Assembly (NCBI GenBank): GCA_009786295.1
Contig: WQTN01000119.1
Span: 1-12,907 of the forward strand
Length of the DNA stretch: 12,907 nt
Source of the DNA: Methanomassiliicoccaceae archaeon
GTDB taxonomy: Archaea > Thermoplasmatota > Thermoplasmata > Methanomassiliicoccales > Methanomethylophilaceae
Direction: 5' to 3'
Shown: piece by piece, positions 5,587-12,733 of the stretch
Numbering within the stretch: the stretch's first letter is position 1
Layout of the letters: each line of letters begins with the position of its first letter
Notes under the pieces: model-generated
What the model saw: the letters and a program-made list of their open reading frames with translations, nothing else
Databases searched by the model: none
Told to the model about the DNA's origin: nothing
Position numbers and translations under genes: made by a program

Positions 5587-6774
5587 ATGCAGGTCGGCAT
5601 CGTAGGAAAACCGAACGTCGGAAAGTCAACATTCTTCGGCGCAGCGTCTATGGCACCGGTGGAGATCGCAAACTATCCTTTCACGACGATCGAACCAAAC
5701 AAAGGCGTGGCTTATGTAAGGACGCCGTGCCCGTGTAAAAGCCTTGGTATCCAGTGCACACCTCACAACTCCGCATGCGTCGGCGGAACAAGGATGGTGC
5801 CCATAGAATTGCTGGATGTCGCCGGTCTGGTTCCTGATGCTTGGGAGGGAAAAGGACTTGGGAATAAATTTCTGGACGATCTCAGACAGGCGGATGCGTT
5901 CATCAATGTGGTGGACGCTAGCGGGACCACGGACATAGAAGGGAACCATTCCGCAGACGGCAAATATGATCCGACAGAAGATGTCATCTTCCTCAGGAAA
6001 GAGATAGCACTCTGGATGAGAGAGATAATAAAAAACGGCCTGAGCAAAATAGCCAGGCAGGCAAAGATGCAGGGCAGTAAGCCGGAAACCATTCTTCAGG
6101 AAAGGCTTGCGGGCCTGAATGTGACAGAAGGACAGATCAAAGACGCTCTGAGGCACGTCGAGCTGCCGCAGGACCCGACACTTTGGGACGACGAAAAACT
6201 GCTGGCACTATGCATCAGGATAAGGGAGATATCCAAGCCGATGATAATCGCAATGAACAAAGCGGACATCTCGCCGCCGGGCAATCTCGATAAACTGAGG
6301 AAGATGGGCGACGTCGCGGTCCCCACTCTCGCGGAAACAGAACTTGCGCTGAAGAAGGCCGCTACGGCCGGACTGATAGATTATGTTCCAGGAGACGCCG
6401 GGTTCACGGTCAAGTCCGGCGTCAAACTCAACGAGGGACAGAAAAAGGCCCTGGACTACATGGCAGAAAAAATGAAGGAACACAACGGCACAGGCGTGCA
6501 GGCCTGTCTGGAGGACTGCGTCTTCAGGATTTTGGACCTTATTGCAGTGTATCCGGTCGAGGATGAATCAAAATATACCGATCATTTCGGACGAGTGCTG
6601 CCCGACTGCTTCCTTGTGCCCAGAGGCTCCAATGCCAGGGACCTTGCGTACAAGGTCCACACGGAACTCGGGGACAAGTTCATAAGAGCTGTGAACGCCA
6701 AGACAAAAAGGACCGTCGGAGCGGACTATGTGCTTCAGGACGGAGACATAATCAGAATAGTGGCCAACAAGTGA
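5587..6774 (+). CDS. ychF: YchF/OLA1-family GTPase (archaeal type)
   Basis: This 395-residue translational-type GTPase/ATPase belongs to the Obg-related YchF group, known to associate with ribosomes. The P-loop GKPNVGKST is at residues 7-15, G3 DVAGL at 77-81, and the nucleotide-specificity motif NKAD at 224-227. A C-terminal TGS domain (about 320-395) has RGSNARDLAYKVHTELG. The insert with C48, C50, C57 and C64 between switch I and G3 is typical of archaeal members and could bind metal. A helical insertion (about 125-215) is also normal for the family. The length is standard. No SD precedes the ATG, and the TATA box is about 30 nt upstream. polB begins 4 nt after the stop, so the two genes probably form one transcript. 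Confidence 0.95.
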   Translation: MQVGIVGKPNVGKSTFFGAASMAPVEIANYPFTTIEPNKGVAYVRTPCPCKSLGIQCTPHNSACVGGTRMVPIELLDVAGLVPDAWEGKGLGNKFLDDLRQADAFINVVDASGTTDIEGNHSADGKYDPTEDVIFLRKEIALWMREIIKNGLSKIARQAKMQGSKPETILQERLAGLNVTEGQIKDALRHVELPQDPTLWDDEKLLALCIRIREISKPMIIAMNKADISPPGNLDKLRKMGDVAVPTLAETELALKKAATAGLIDYVPGDAGFTVKSGVKLNEGQKKALDYMAEKMKEHNGTGVQACLEDCVFRILDLIAVYPVEDESKYTDHFGRVLPDCFLVPRGSNARDLAYKVHTELGDKFIRAVNAKTKRTVGADYVLQDGDIIRIVANK

Positions 6775-6778
6775 TCCT

Positions 6779-9190
6779 ATGGAAACAGTTGATATCAGAC
6801 TCATAACGGCGTCATACAGCAACGATGCCGCCGGCAATGTGTTCGTAGAACTGTTTGGAAAGACCAGGGACAAGAAGTCCATCACCGTCCTGTACTATGG
6901 GTTTGATCCGTACTTCTTCATCATTGATCCCAATGAGAACACCGAAAGAACGCTGAAAGGAGATACTGAAGTGATCAAGACGGAGCACGACCGTCTCTTC
7001 TACAAAGGTTCCGACCGCGCCGCTCTCAAAGTGACGATAAAATATCCGTGGAAGGTCCCCGATTACCGCAACGAATGGAAGAAGAAAGGATTCGTCGTGC
7101 TTGCGGCAGACATACCGTTCCATCACAGGTTCGTTTACGACCATGATATGGGTTCTTGCATAAGGGTAGTAGGAGAAAGGACGACCGGTCAGTACACGAC
7201 CGATATAGTAATGAAGATGTCATCCTTTGAGAACATAGAATCCTTTGATCCAGGCCTAAGATTCCTTTCATTTGATCTGGAGAACAGCATTCAGCATGAT
7301 TTCATATACACCATATGTTCGGTCGTGGAAGAGGATGGCGTCTACCGCGACTGCGGGTCCATCACCGGCAACGAGAAGGACATAATCGTAAAATTCGCGG
7401 AACTGATAAAGGAAGAAGATCCGGATGTCATCACGGGATACAACATCGACAATTACGATATCAGAAAGATCATGGAGAGGGCGCAGGCCAATAAAATGAA
7501 GGATGCCCTGCCGTGGGGAAGGGACATGGGCCAGCCGCGCGTTGTTAACGACAGGTTCTGGAGGATCAAAGGCCGTATCATCGTCGATGCGTGGTGGGCG
7601 GTGAAACGAGAGCTCAGGCCCAAGCAGGAAACGCTGAACGCCGTCTCGCATCAGGTCCTGGGGGAATCGAAGCTCGATGTCGACCCGAAGAAAATGGACG
7701 ATGAGTGGAGCAAGAACAGAGAGAAGGTCATTGAATACTGCAAAAAGGACGCTGAGCTTGCCCTCAAGATACTTGTGAAAATAGGAACGGTCAGGAAAGG
7801 GATGGACCTTTCGACCGTTTCGAAACTTCCGCTTGACGATGCTCTCAATGCAGGTTCGTCTCAGCTTGCGGATTCGCTCCTGATCAGGGAAGCGGACAGA
7901 CAGAAGGTCGGCGTCCCCCTGACGGGAAGAAGAGAGTCAGGGGATCCTATCGAGGGAGGGTATGTTCACACAATGAACCCCGGACTGTACCACTGGGTCT
8001 GTGTGCTGGACTTCAAATCAATGTATCCCTCGCTGATCATTGCCAAGAATATCTGCTTCACCACCCTTTCTCCTCAGGGCACAATAACCGCGCCTTCCGG
8101 CGCAAAGTTCCTGTCGCCGGAAAAAAGAGTGGGAATCCTGCCGAAGATACTGAAGGACCTGATGAGTCAAAGGGACAGCATAAAAGGAAGGATGAGGTCC
8201 GTCTCGGATGATGAGGAACGGATATACCTCAACGGTCTTCAGGAAGCCGTCAAGGTGCTGATGAACACCTTCTACGGGGTTTTCGCATCATCATTCTACA
8301 GGTTCACGGATAAGAACATCGGCGCGGCCATCACGGCATTTGCAAGAGACAATGTCAAGAGGATAATAAGCGAGGTCGAGAAGGAAAACATCTCAGTGAT
8401 CTACTCGGATACGGATTCTGTGTTCATGCAGTCTCCAGTGCACGATCTGGACGGTTCCGTTGAATTCGGCAGGGGGATGGCAAAGAGATTCTCCGTAGAG
8501 GGAGGGACGCTTGAGTTCGAAAAGCTTCTGGAACCGCTGTTCTCCCACGGAAAAAAGAAAAGATATGTGGGAAGAGTTGTCTGGCCCGTAAAGACAGAGG
8601 AACTCCTGGTCAGAGGTTATGAGATAAGAAGGTCCGATTCCTTCGACCTTCAGAGCCGTCTTCTTATGGAATTGTTCGAAAATATACTTGACGAGAAGAA
8701 CGACGACGCCATGGCGTTGGTAAAGGATCTGATCAAGGACACAATGGCCAAGAAGGTGGACCCGTCCGACCTTGTGATATCCAGAACATGCAGGGGGCTG
8801 GAGGCCTATGAGAATCCGGAGAGGATGAGCAATGTGCAGGCTGCCAGAAAGATGGTCAAAAAAGGATACGATTTCATTCCGGGGATGAAAGTGTCGTGGA
8901 TAGTAACGGACGGCAACGTCGTGCCGCAGGAGGTCGAACCATACATCAGCGGCGCAGAATTCGACGGGACGCCGGATTACAGATATTATGCGGAAAGGCT
9001 TGCGCAGACCGCTTCAAGGATAACGGAGGTATTCGGATGGAACGAGAAGGACCTTCTGATGGGAAGCCAGCAGCGGACCCTTTTCGACGGAGATTTCGGT
9101 CCATCCAAAGATGTTCCGGAAAAGAAGAAGGAGACGGCTGTACCGCCGAAGGCTGCTTCGAAGAGTCCGAAGCTTGAGGATTTCTTTTGA
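6779..9190 (+). CDS. polB: Family B DNA polymerase with 3'-5' exonuclease
   Basis: This 803-residue replicative or repair DNA polymerase has both proofreading and polymerase domains. Exo I is FDLE (165-168), Exo II YNIDNYD (221-227) and Exo III YCKKD (320-324), so all exonuclease acidic residues are present. The polymerase motifs are A, DFKSMYPS (411-418); B, KVLMNTFYG (492-500); and C, YSDTDS (542-547). The linker motif EGGYV (392-396) precedes motif A. After a charged, Lys/Pro-rich tail (about 772-796) the protein ends in KLEDFF, a PCNA-interacting (PIP) box. The start ATG follows the ychF stop by 4 nt, with GTGAT at 6771-6775 as SD. No intein is visible. The stop lies 2 nt from the end of the convergent membrane protease gene. 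Confidence 0.97.
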   Translation: METVDIRLITASYSNDAAGNVFVELFGKTRDKKSITVLYYGFDPYFFIIDPNENTERTLKGDTEVIKTEHDRLFYKGSDRAALKVTIKYPWKVPDYRNEWKKKGFVVLAADIPFHHRFVYDHDMGSCIRVVGERTTGQYTTDIVMKMSSFENIESFDPGLRFLSFDLENSIQHDFIYTICSVVEEDGVYRDCGSITGNEKDIIVKFAELIKEEDPDVITGYNIDNYDIRKIMERAQANKMKDALPWGRDMGQPRVVNDRFWRIKGRIIVDAWWAVKRELRPKQETLNAVSHQVLGESKLDVDPKKMDDEWSKNREKVIEYCKKDAELALKILVKIGTVRKGMDLSTVSKLPLDDALNAGSSQLADSLLIREADRQKVGVPLTGRRESGDPIEGGYVHTMNPGLYHWVCVLDFKSMYPSLIIAKNICFTTLSPQGTITAPSGAKFLSPEKRVGILPKILKDLMSQRDSIKGRMRSVSDDEERIYLNGLQEAVKVLMNTFYGVFASSFYRFTDKNIGAAITAFARDNVKRIISEVEKENISVIYSDTDSVFMQSPVHDLDGSVEFGRGMAKRFSVEGGTLEFEKLLEPLFSHGKKKRYVGRVVWPVKTEELLVRGYEIRRSDSFDLQSRLLMELFENILDEKNDDAMALVKDLIKDTMAKKVDPSDLVISRTCRGLEAYENPERMSNVQAARKMVKKGYDFIPGMKVSWIVTDGNVVPQEVEPYISGAEFDGTPDYRYYAERLAQTASRITEVFGWNEKDLLMGSQQRTLFDGDFGPSKDVPEKKKETAVPPKAASKSPKLEDFF

Positions 9191-9192
9191 GA

Positions 9193-10200
9193 TCATCCTT
9201 CTTTCATATGTCCGTTCCTGAACAAAGGAAGCGTCGCTTTTGATTCTTCAAATCTCCATAACCTCATCATTATGTAGATAAGGGCAATTACCCCGATTCC
9301 TACTAGTAACCAATACACTAACGACCCAAATCCCCCAATCCCCATCCAATCGAATGATGAAAAGTAGTTATTGACAAAATGCAGCAGTATTGCGGCGTAC
9401 AGCCCAAAACGGACGAAGACGTATCCTAAGAACACTCCCATAACCGCTCCCCAAACGATCATCCAGGCCTGTCCCTCCCAGGTAGAAAAATGTGCCAGGC
9501 CGAAGATGGCCCCAGAGATCATTATCAGAATAAATGCAGACATGCTCATTCCAAAGCCGCCTGATAGACACTTGAGAGATTCTTTTTTCTTGGTGACGAT
9601 AAGCGAAATAATCACCATCGGTACGCCTATGAGCAGCAAACGTGAGAATATCTCCTCCCATACGGCTGCGTTTGCAAAAAGGAACATCTCATTCCTTTTG
9701 CCACCGTAGAATGGAGAGGGGATGTCGCCTCCTGTCTGTATCACTATGAATGTGAGAATCTCGGCAATCAATGCTGAGGCGGTCAGAAACACACATACCC
9801 AAAATGCAGCAGTGTTCTCGACCGCATGGAACCTACCGGCACCCTTTGCAGACCTTACTGCACAGATGAATTTCCGTGCAGCCGTTGCAACGCAGGTCAG
9901 AATTATGATCGCTACGAGCAGCCACCACAGCTGCGAAGCAAAGCCCTCCAAAGAAAATATGGTGGGTGCGCCAGGCAGCATCATATAGAATAGAGCGGGC
10001 ATGCTGGACATGAAAGAGAAAATGTCAGGGAAGTTGATGATCAGCGTCATTACTTCAAAGATTGCAACTGCCACAATGATTATAGATGCAGCCAAAAGGA
10101 TGATCTCAATAATGCTTCGCTGTGCCGGTGCAGGCTGGGGGGCGTACTCGTCGCAAGTGTTTCCATGGTCGGTAGGCGCCTGGTGCGGATCATCACTCAT
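9193..10200 (-). CDS. CPBP/CAAX-type intramembrane metalloprotease
   Basis: This 335-residue polytopic membrane protein has the three signature motifs of the CPBP (type II CAAX protease, Abi) family. They are EEIFSR (residues 182-187), FGLAHF with His237, and HFVNN with His274 and Asn277/278. These residues form a membrane-embedded catalytic and metal site. Roughly eight or nine hydrophobic segments are visible, beginning near residue 30 after a Pro-rich cytoplasmic-looking N-terminus. Substrates of archaeal members are mostly unknown. I chose ATG 10200 (MSDDPHQ...) over the TTG three codons upstream. An SD-like AAGG lies about 10 nt before it, and the TATA box at 10236-10249 leaves a leader of only about 12 nt. 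It precedes two surface-protein genes on the same strand, but each of those has its own promoter. A functional link is inference only. Confidence 0.88.
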   Translation of the reverse strand: MSDDPHQAPTDHGNTCDEYAPQPAPAQRSIIEIILLAASIIIVAVAIFEVMTLIINFPDIFSFMSSMPALFYMMLPGAPTIFSLEGFASQLWWLLVAIIILTCVATAARKFICAVRSAKGAGRFHAVENTAAFWVCVFLTASALIAEILTFIVIQTGGDIPSPFYGGKRNEMFLFANAAVWEEIFSRLLLIGVPMVIISLIVTKKKESLKCLSGGFGMSMSAFILIMISGAIFGLAHFSTWEGQAWMIVWGAVMGVFLGYVFVRFGLYAAILLHFVNNYFSSFDWMGIGGFGSLVYWLLVGIGVIALIYIMMRLWRFEESKATLPLFRNGHMKEG

Positions 10201-10235
10201 TCTTAACAACCTTCTTACTCTCTATAATCTCTGCG

Positions 10236-10249
10236 TTATTATATATAGG
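10236..10249 (-). promoter_or_regulatory. TATA box of the CPBP protease gene
   Basis: On the minus strand this reads CCTATATATAATAA, a near-ideal TATA element about 36-49 nt before the ATG. The remaining gap to 10419 holds only the terminator of the next gene and no other recognisable element. Confidence 0.6.
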
Positions 10250-10374
10250 CCAGTGTAACATGCGGTACAGAAGCATCTTTCGCATGCAATGATTCATTTG
10301 GCTGTTTGGATCCAGCGGAGGAGAAAGAAGAGAAAACCCTCTGAGCTAAGCTGTCTCTTTTGTTTGAGAATTTG

Positions 10375-10386
10375 TTTTTTAAAAAA
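10375..10386 (-). terminator. T-tract terminator of the first surface-protein gene
   Basis: TTTTTTAAAAAA reads T6 on the minus strand about 34 nt after the stop codon at 10420. It fits archaeal T-tract termination. Confidence 0.4.
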
Positions 10387-10419
10387 TGGAAATTGTTTGT
10401 AAAGGCGTTTGTTCGGCAT

Positions 10420-11361
10420 TCACTTTGGTTTTTTCGTAAGGTCGAAAACAAAATCATAGCCCATTTCAGTCAGCATAAATTTATAGACAGTGTGCGAGTC
10501 TGGCTCGTAGTAGAAAGTGAACACATCTATTCCCAGAGAGAGGGTCCACACCTCAACGGTCACGTCACCGTCTATCGTATTTCTCAGGAGTTCTGTCTTG
10601 CCGGTGTTTATGGCATCAGTCGGCAGTCCCTGAATATTATCGCTGAGGAAGTATACCTCAGTGCCGCCAAGCGAAGAAAAGTCATATGCGACTCCATATT
10701 GGTCATTCAGACAATCTGCGATGCATTTTATTTTGCTAGGGTACACAGCTGTTCCAAAATGACAAACATATTCGCTGGTCTTGCCGATCGACTTTGATTC
10801 TTTGTATGATGTTTGCCATACGGGCTCATATTCCTTTAGTATCCTTACTTCTTTGTACTCTTTGCCCTGAACTAACCCCGTTATTTCTTCTTTGTATAAT
10901 GTATTATTTTCTGGGTCAATATATGACAGTACCTCAAGGGTGCCTGCTGCTGAAGTTATAGTAAACTTAAACACCTGCACGGTTTTCACACCGTCTTTTG
11001 TATCAAGACTGGTGGTCCTTATTAACTCAAGGTCTTCTGGTAAATCGTTCTTTGAAGATGTATTGTATTGTGTGACTGCAGGCGCGTCCTTACTTGTTGT
11101 TTTTAACATAAAAAAACTCACATCTGAACTCTGTCCGATGAGTGTCTGCTCTAATGTTCCCGCCTCTTCTCCATTAACTGTGATATCGAATATCAGTACT
11201 GTCCCCGGTGCAAGCGTTTCTTTTTGTTCATTGTCTTTATCATCCGACAGCACAACATATGCCGCACCCGCCGCGACGACCACAATGACAACGATGACGA
11301 CAGCGATCAGAAGCGTGCTGATCCCGGACCTGTCATCCCGCATTTTACTTTTGAATTCCAT
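10420..11361 (-). CDS. Membrane-anchored pilin-like surface protein, copy 1
   Basis: This 313-residue protein of unknown function has a short basic N-terminus with DRSG, then one long hydrophobic helix (about 14-38), a short acidic linker, and a beta-rich ectodomain beginning APGTV (51-55). The N-terminus resembles class III signal peptides of archaeal type IV pilins, though no Glu follows at +5, so a plain signal anchor is equally possible. The ectodomain repeats a unit twice, ending in SYIDPENNTLYKEEI (146-160) and FYYEPDSHTVYKFML (283-297), each preceded by a Val-rich strand. Cys213 and Cys217 (KCIADC) are shared with copy 2. I chose the ATG at 11361 because AAGGAGGAA lies at 11367-11375 on the minus strand. 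The open frame continues upstream, but that DNA is promoter and leader. Confidence 0.88.
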   Translation of the reverse strand: MEFKSKMRDDRSGISTLLIAVVIVVIVVVAAGAAYVVLSDDKDNEQKETLAPGTVLIFDITVNGEEAGTLEQTLIGQSSDVSFFMLKTTSKDAPAVTQYNTSSKNDLPEDLELIRTTSLDTKDGVKTVQVFKFTITSAAGTLEVLSYIDPENNTLYKEEITGLVQGKEYKEVRILKEYEPVWQTSYKESKSIGKTSEYVCHFGTAVYPSKIKCIADCLNDQYGVAYDFSSLGGTEVYFLSDNIQGLPTDAINTGKTELLRNTIDGDVTVEVWTLSLGIDVFTFYYEPDSHTVYKFMLTEMGYDFVFDLTKKPK

Positions 11362-11366
11362 AGCTA

Positions 11367-11391
11367 TTCCTCCTTGTTGACAAGCCCCCCT
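11367..11391 (-). promoter_or_regulatory. Leader of copy 1: six-G run and strong SD
   Basis: On the minus strand the leader carries TAGGGGGGCTT (11381-11391), then AAGGAGGAA (11367-11375) just before the ATG. The same arrangement precedes copy 2. The G-run falls close to the predicted transcription start. Confidence 0.55.
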
Positions 11392-11412
11392 ATGCAGGGA
11401 AGAAAGGGTTGT

Positions 11413-11426
11413 GCCTATAAATAAAA
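11413..11426 (-). promoter_or_regulatory. TATA box of copy 1
   Basis: TTTTATTTATAGGC on the minus strand lies about 25-30 nt before the G-run. It aligns with the TATA box of copy 2. Confidence 0.6.
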
Positions 11427-11446
11427 CTGCAATGGAAGTAGATGGC

Positions 11447-11463
11447 CCGCGTATATATCGCGG
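11447..11463. promoter_or_regulatory. Perfect inverted repeat upstream of the copy 1 promoter
   Basis: CCGCGTATATATCGCGG has 5-bp arms around a 7-bp AT centre and sits just upstream of the TATA box of the minus-strand gene. It could be an operator for a dimeric regulator. No matching repeat is seen at copy 2. Confidence 0.4.
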
Positions 11464-11557
11464 CTGGGAATTACAAACCTGACATATGACCCAGAGGCCA
11501 TGGTCAGACCTGCATGTGCAAAATCCAGATGTCATATAAGCATTGGGTAAGAAATAG

Positions 11558-11564
11558 AAAAAAA
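11558..11564 (-). terminator. T-tract terminator of the second surface-protein gene
   Basis: Seven consecutive T on the minus strand lie 27-33 nt after the stop codon at 11591, inside a generally T-rich stretch. Confidence 0.45.
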
Positions 11565-11590
11565 TGTTTTGGAAAATGTTTATTAAAAAC

Positions 11591-12502
11591 TCATGCTGGT
11601 ACTTTTTTGAGGTCAAGATAGAGCAGTGTGGTTGAATCAGTGGGGTCTGGGATAGCGAATCCGTATACAATGTGCGACACAGGATCGTAATAGACTACAT
11701 AATCAGTATCGCCACCCATAGTGAATGTCCATTTCTGAACCTGCTTGCTGCCATGTATCGTATCTATCGCCCGGAGCGGATCTCCTGTGTTCGTAGCAAT
11801 AAGTGGCAGACCCTGAGGATTGTTGCTAAGTAAGAGTATGCCTGCGAACTTTACTCCATACTGACCACTCAAACAGTCTGCAACACACTCAATTTTTGAA
11901 GAATAAACTAGTCCTATGCTGCTTGTTCCAGAGTATTCATAGGCCTTGCCGATCGCATTGGATTCCTTATATGAGGTCTGCCATACAGGACTGTATATTG
12001 TCAGTTTTAGTGTAACAACAGATCCATCTTCCATTATCTCTCCTCCATACTGTATGCCGCTTGATGGGTCAATGTAGAACTTGCTTCCCTCGTACGTCCA
12101 TATGTCCAATGTCTTTTCGCCGTGCATAGTGTCAAGGGTGATAGTGCCTGACTTTACCGCGCCAGCCGGTGTCCCTTTTGAATCCAGACCATATTCGAGT
12201 GTACTTATCGTTGATCCTATTGTCTTAGTGGTTCCCGAGACAAAGTATTCGTCAGAGTTCTGCCCTATGATCCTTATCTCATATGTTCCGATTTTTGTTG
12301 TTCCTTTTAAACGATCATATTCCATGACCGTCCCAGGTGCCCAGGTCTGTTCTTCGTTGTCGTCATTATTGTTGTCATCTTTGTTCAGAACAAGGAAATA
12401 TGTCGCTCCCGCAGCAGCGACCACAACAACAACGATGATCACAACTATCAGAATCGTGGCGATGCCGGATCTGTCGTTTTGCATTTTGTTTTTGAGTTTC
12501 AT
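11591..12502 (-). CDS. Membrane-anchored pilin-like surface protein, copy 2
   Basis: This 303-residue protein is a paralog of copy 1 and of unknown function. The basic start with NDRSGIATILIV leads into a long Val-rich hydrophobic helix (about 14-39), then an Asp/Asn-rich linker and the ectodomain from WAPGTV (54-59). Two internal units are clear: LDTMHGEKTLDIWTYEGS with FYIDPSSGIQYGGEI (123-156), and IDTIHGSKQVQKWTF with VYYDPVSHIVYGFAI (246-284). Between them lies PVWQTSYKESNAIGK (172-186), nearly identical in copy 1, followed by the shared pair Cys206/Cys210. The SD TAGGAGGAA lies 6-8 nt before the ATG. Membrane segment and DNA around the N-terminus are more alike between copies than the ectodomains are. 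Pilin, adhesin or other anchored surface protein are all possible. Confidence 0.88.
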   Translation of the reverse strand: MKLKNKMQNDRSGIATILIVVIIVVVVVAAAGATYFLVLNKDDNNNDDNEEQTWAPGTVMEYDRLKGTTKIGTYEIRIIGQNSDEYFVSGTTKTIGSTISTLEYGLDSKGTPAGAVKSGTITLDTMHGEKTLDIWTYEGSKFYIDPSSGIQYGGEIMEDGSVVTLKLTIYSPVWQTSYKESNAIGKAYEYSGTSSIGLVYSSKIECVADCLSGQYGVKFAGILLLSNNPQGLPLIATNTGDPLRAIDTIHGSKQVQKWTFTMGGDTDYVVYYDPVSHIVYGFAIPDPTDSTTLLYLDLKKVPA

Positions 12503-12506
12503 AACT

Positions 12507-12533
12507 CTTCCTCCTATTAAGTAAGCCCCCCTC
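12507..12533 (-). promoter_or_regulatory. Leader of copy 2: six-G run and strong SD
   Basis: On the minus strand GAGGGGGGCTTAC is followed by TAGGAGGAAG before the ATG at 12502. This parallels the leader of copy 1. Confidence 0.55.
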
Positions 12534-12554
12534 TACAGAAAATAAAGAGTTATA

Positions 12555-12565
12555 CGTATAAATAG
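12555..12565 (-). promoter_or_regulatory. TATA box of copy 2
   Basis: CTATTTATACG on the minus strand is about 25-30 nt before the G-run and sits in sequence that aligns with the copy 1 promoter. Confidence 0.6.
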
Positions 12566-12643
12566 ACCGCAATAGAATGGACCAAATATCGCATCCATGT
12601 TTCGGCCGTCCCTGTAGCGCTAAAATAGATGTTTTCAAAGTAC

Positions 12644-12654
12644 CTTTAAATAGG
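12644..12654 (+). promoter_or_regulatory. TATA box of rpl15e
   Basis: CTTTAAATAGG predicts transcription starting near 12675. The gap 12503-12733 therefore holds two divergent promoters, for copy 2 on the minus strand and for rpl15e on the plus strand. Confidence 0.55.
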
Positions 12655-12675
12655 TCATTTGTATGAACGGTAGTA

Positions 12676-12720
12676 CGGAATCTGATGTTCCGGCGGAAAT
12701 GTGCCCCTCGGGGTGAATCC
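12676..12720 (+). promoter_or_regulatory. Structured 5' leader of rpl15e
   Basis: CGGAA (12676-12680) pairs with TTCCG (12688-12692) around a 7-nt loop. A second small GC-rich hairpin lies around CCCCTCGGGG (12704-12713). Both would fall within the predicted mRNA leader and could regulate translation, but nothing identifies a ligand or protein. Confidence 0.35.
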
Positions 12721-12733
12721 GGAAGGTGATATT

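Noticed and set aside
10201..10209. TTG start for the CPBP gene
   Set aside because: The ATG three codons later is a better codon, and the upstream AAGG would overlap the TTG start.
11362..11670. N-terminal extension of surface-protein copy 1
   Set aside because: The frame is open by chance through the terminator of copy 2 and the promoter of copy 1. The ATG at 11361 has a strong SD and matches the copy 2 start.
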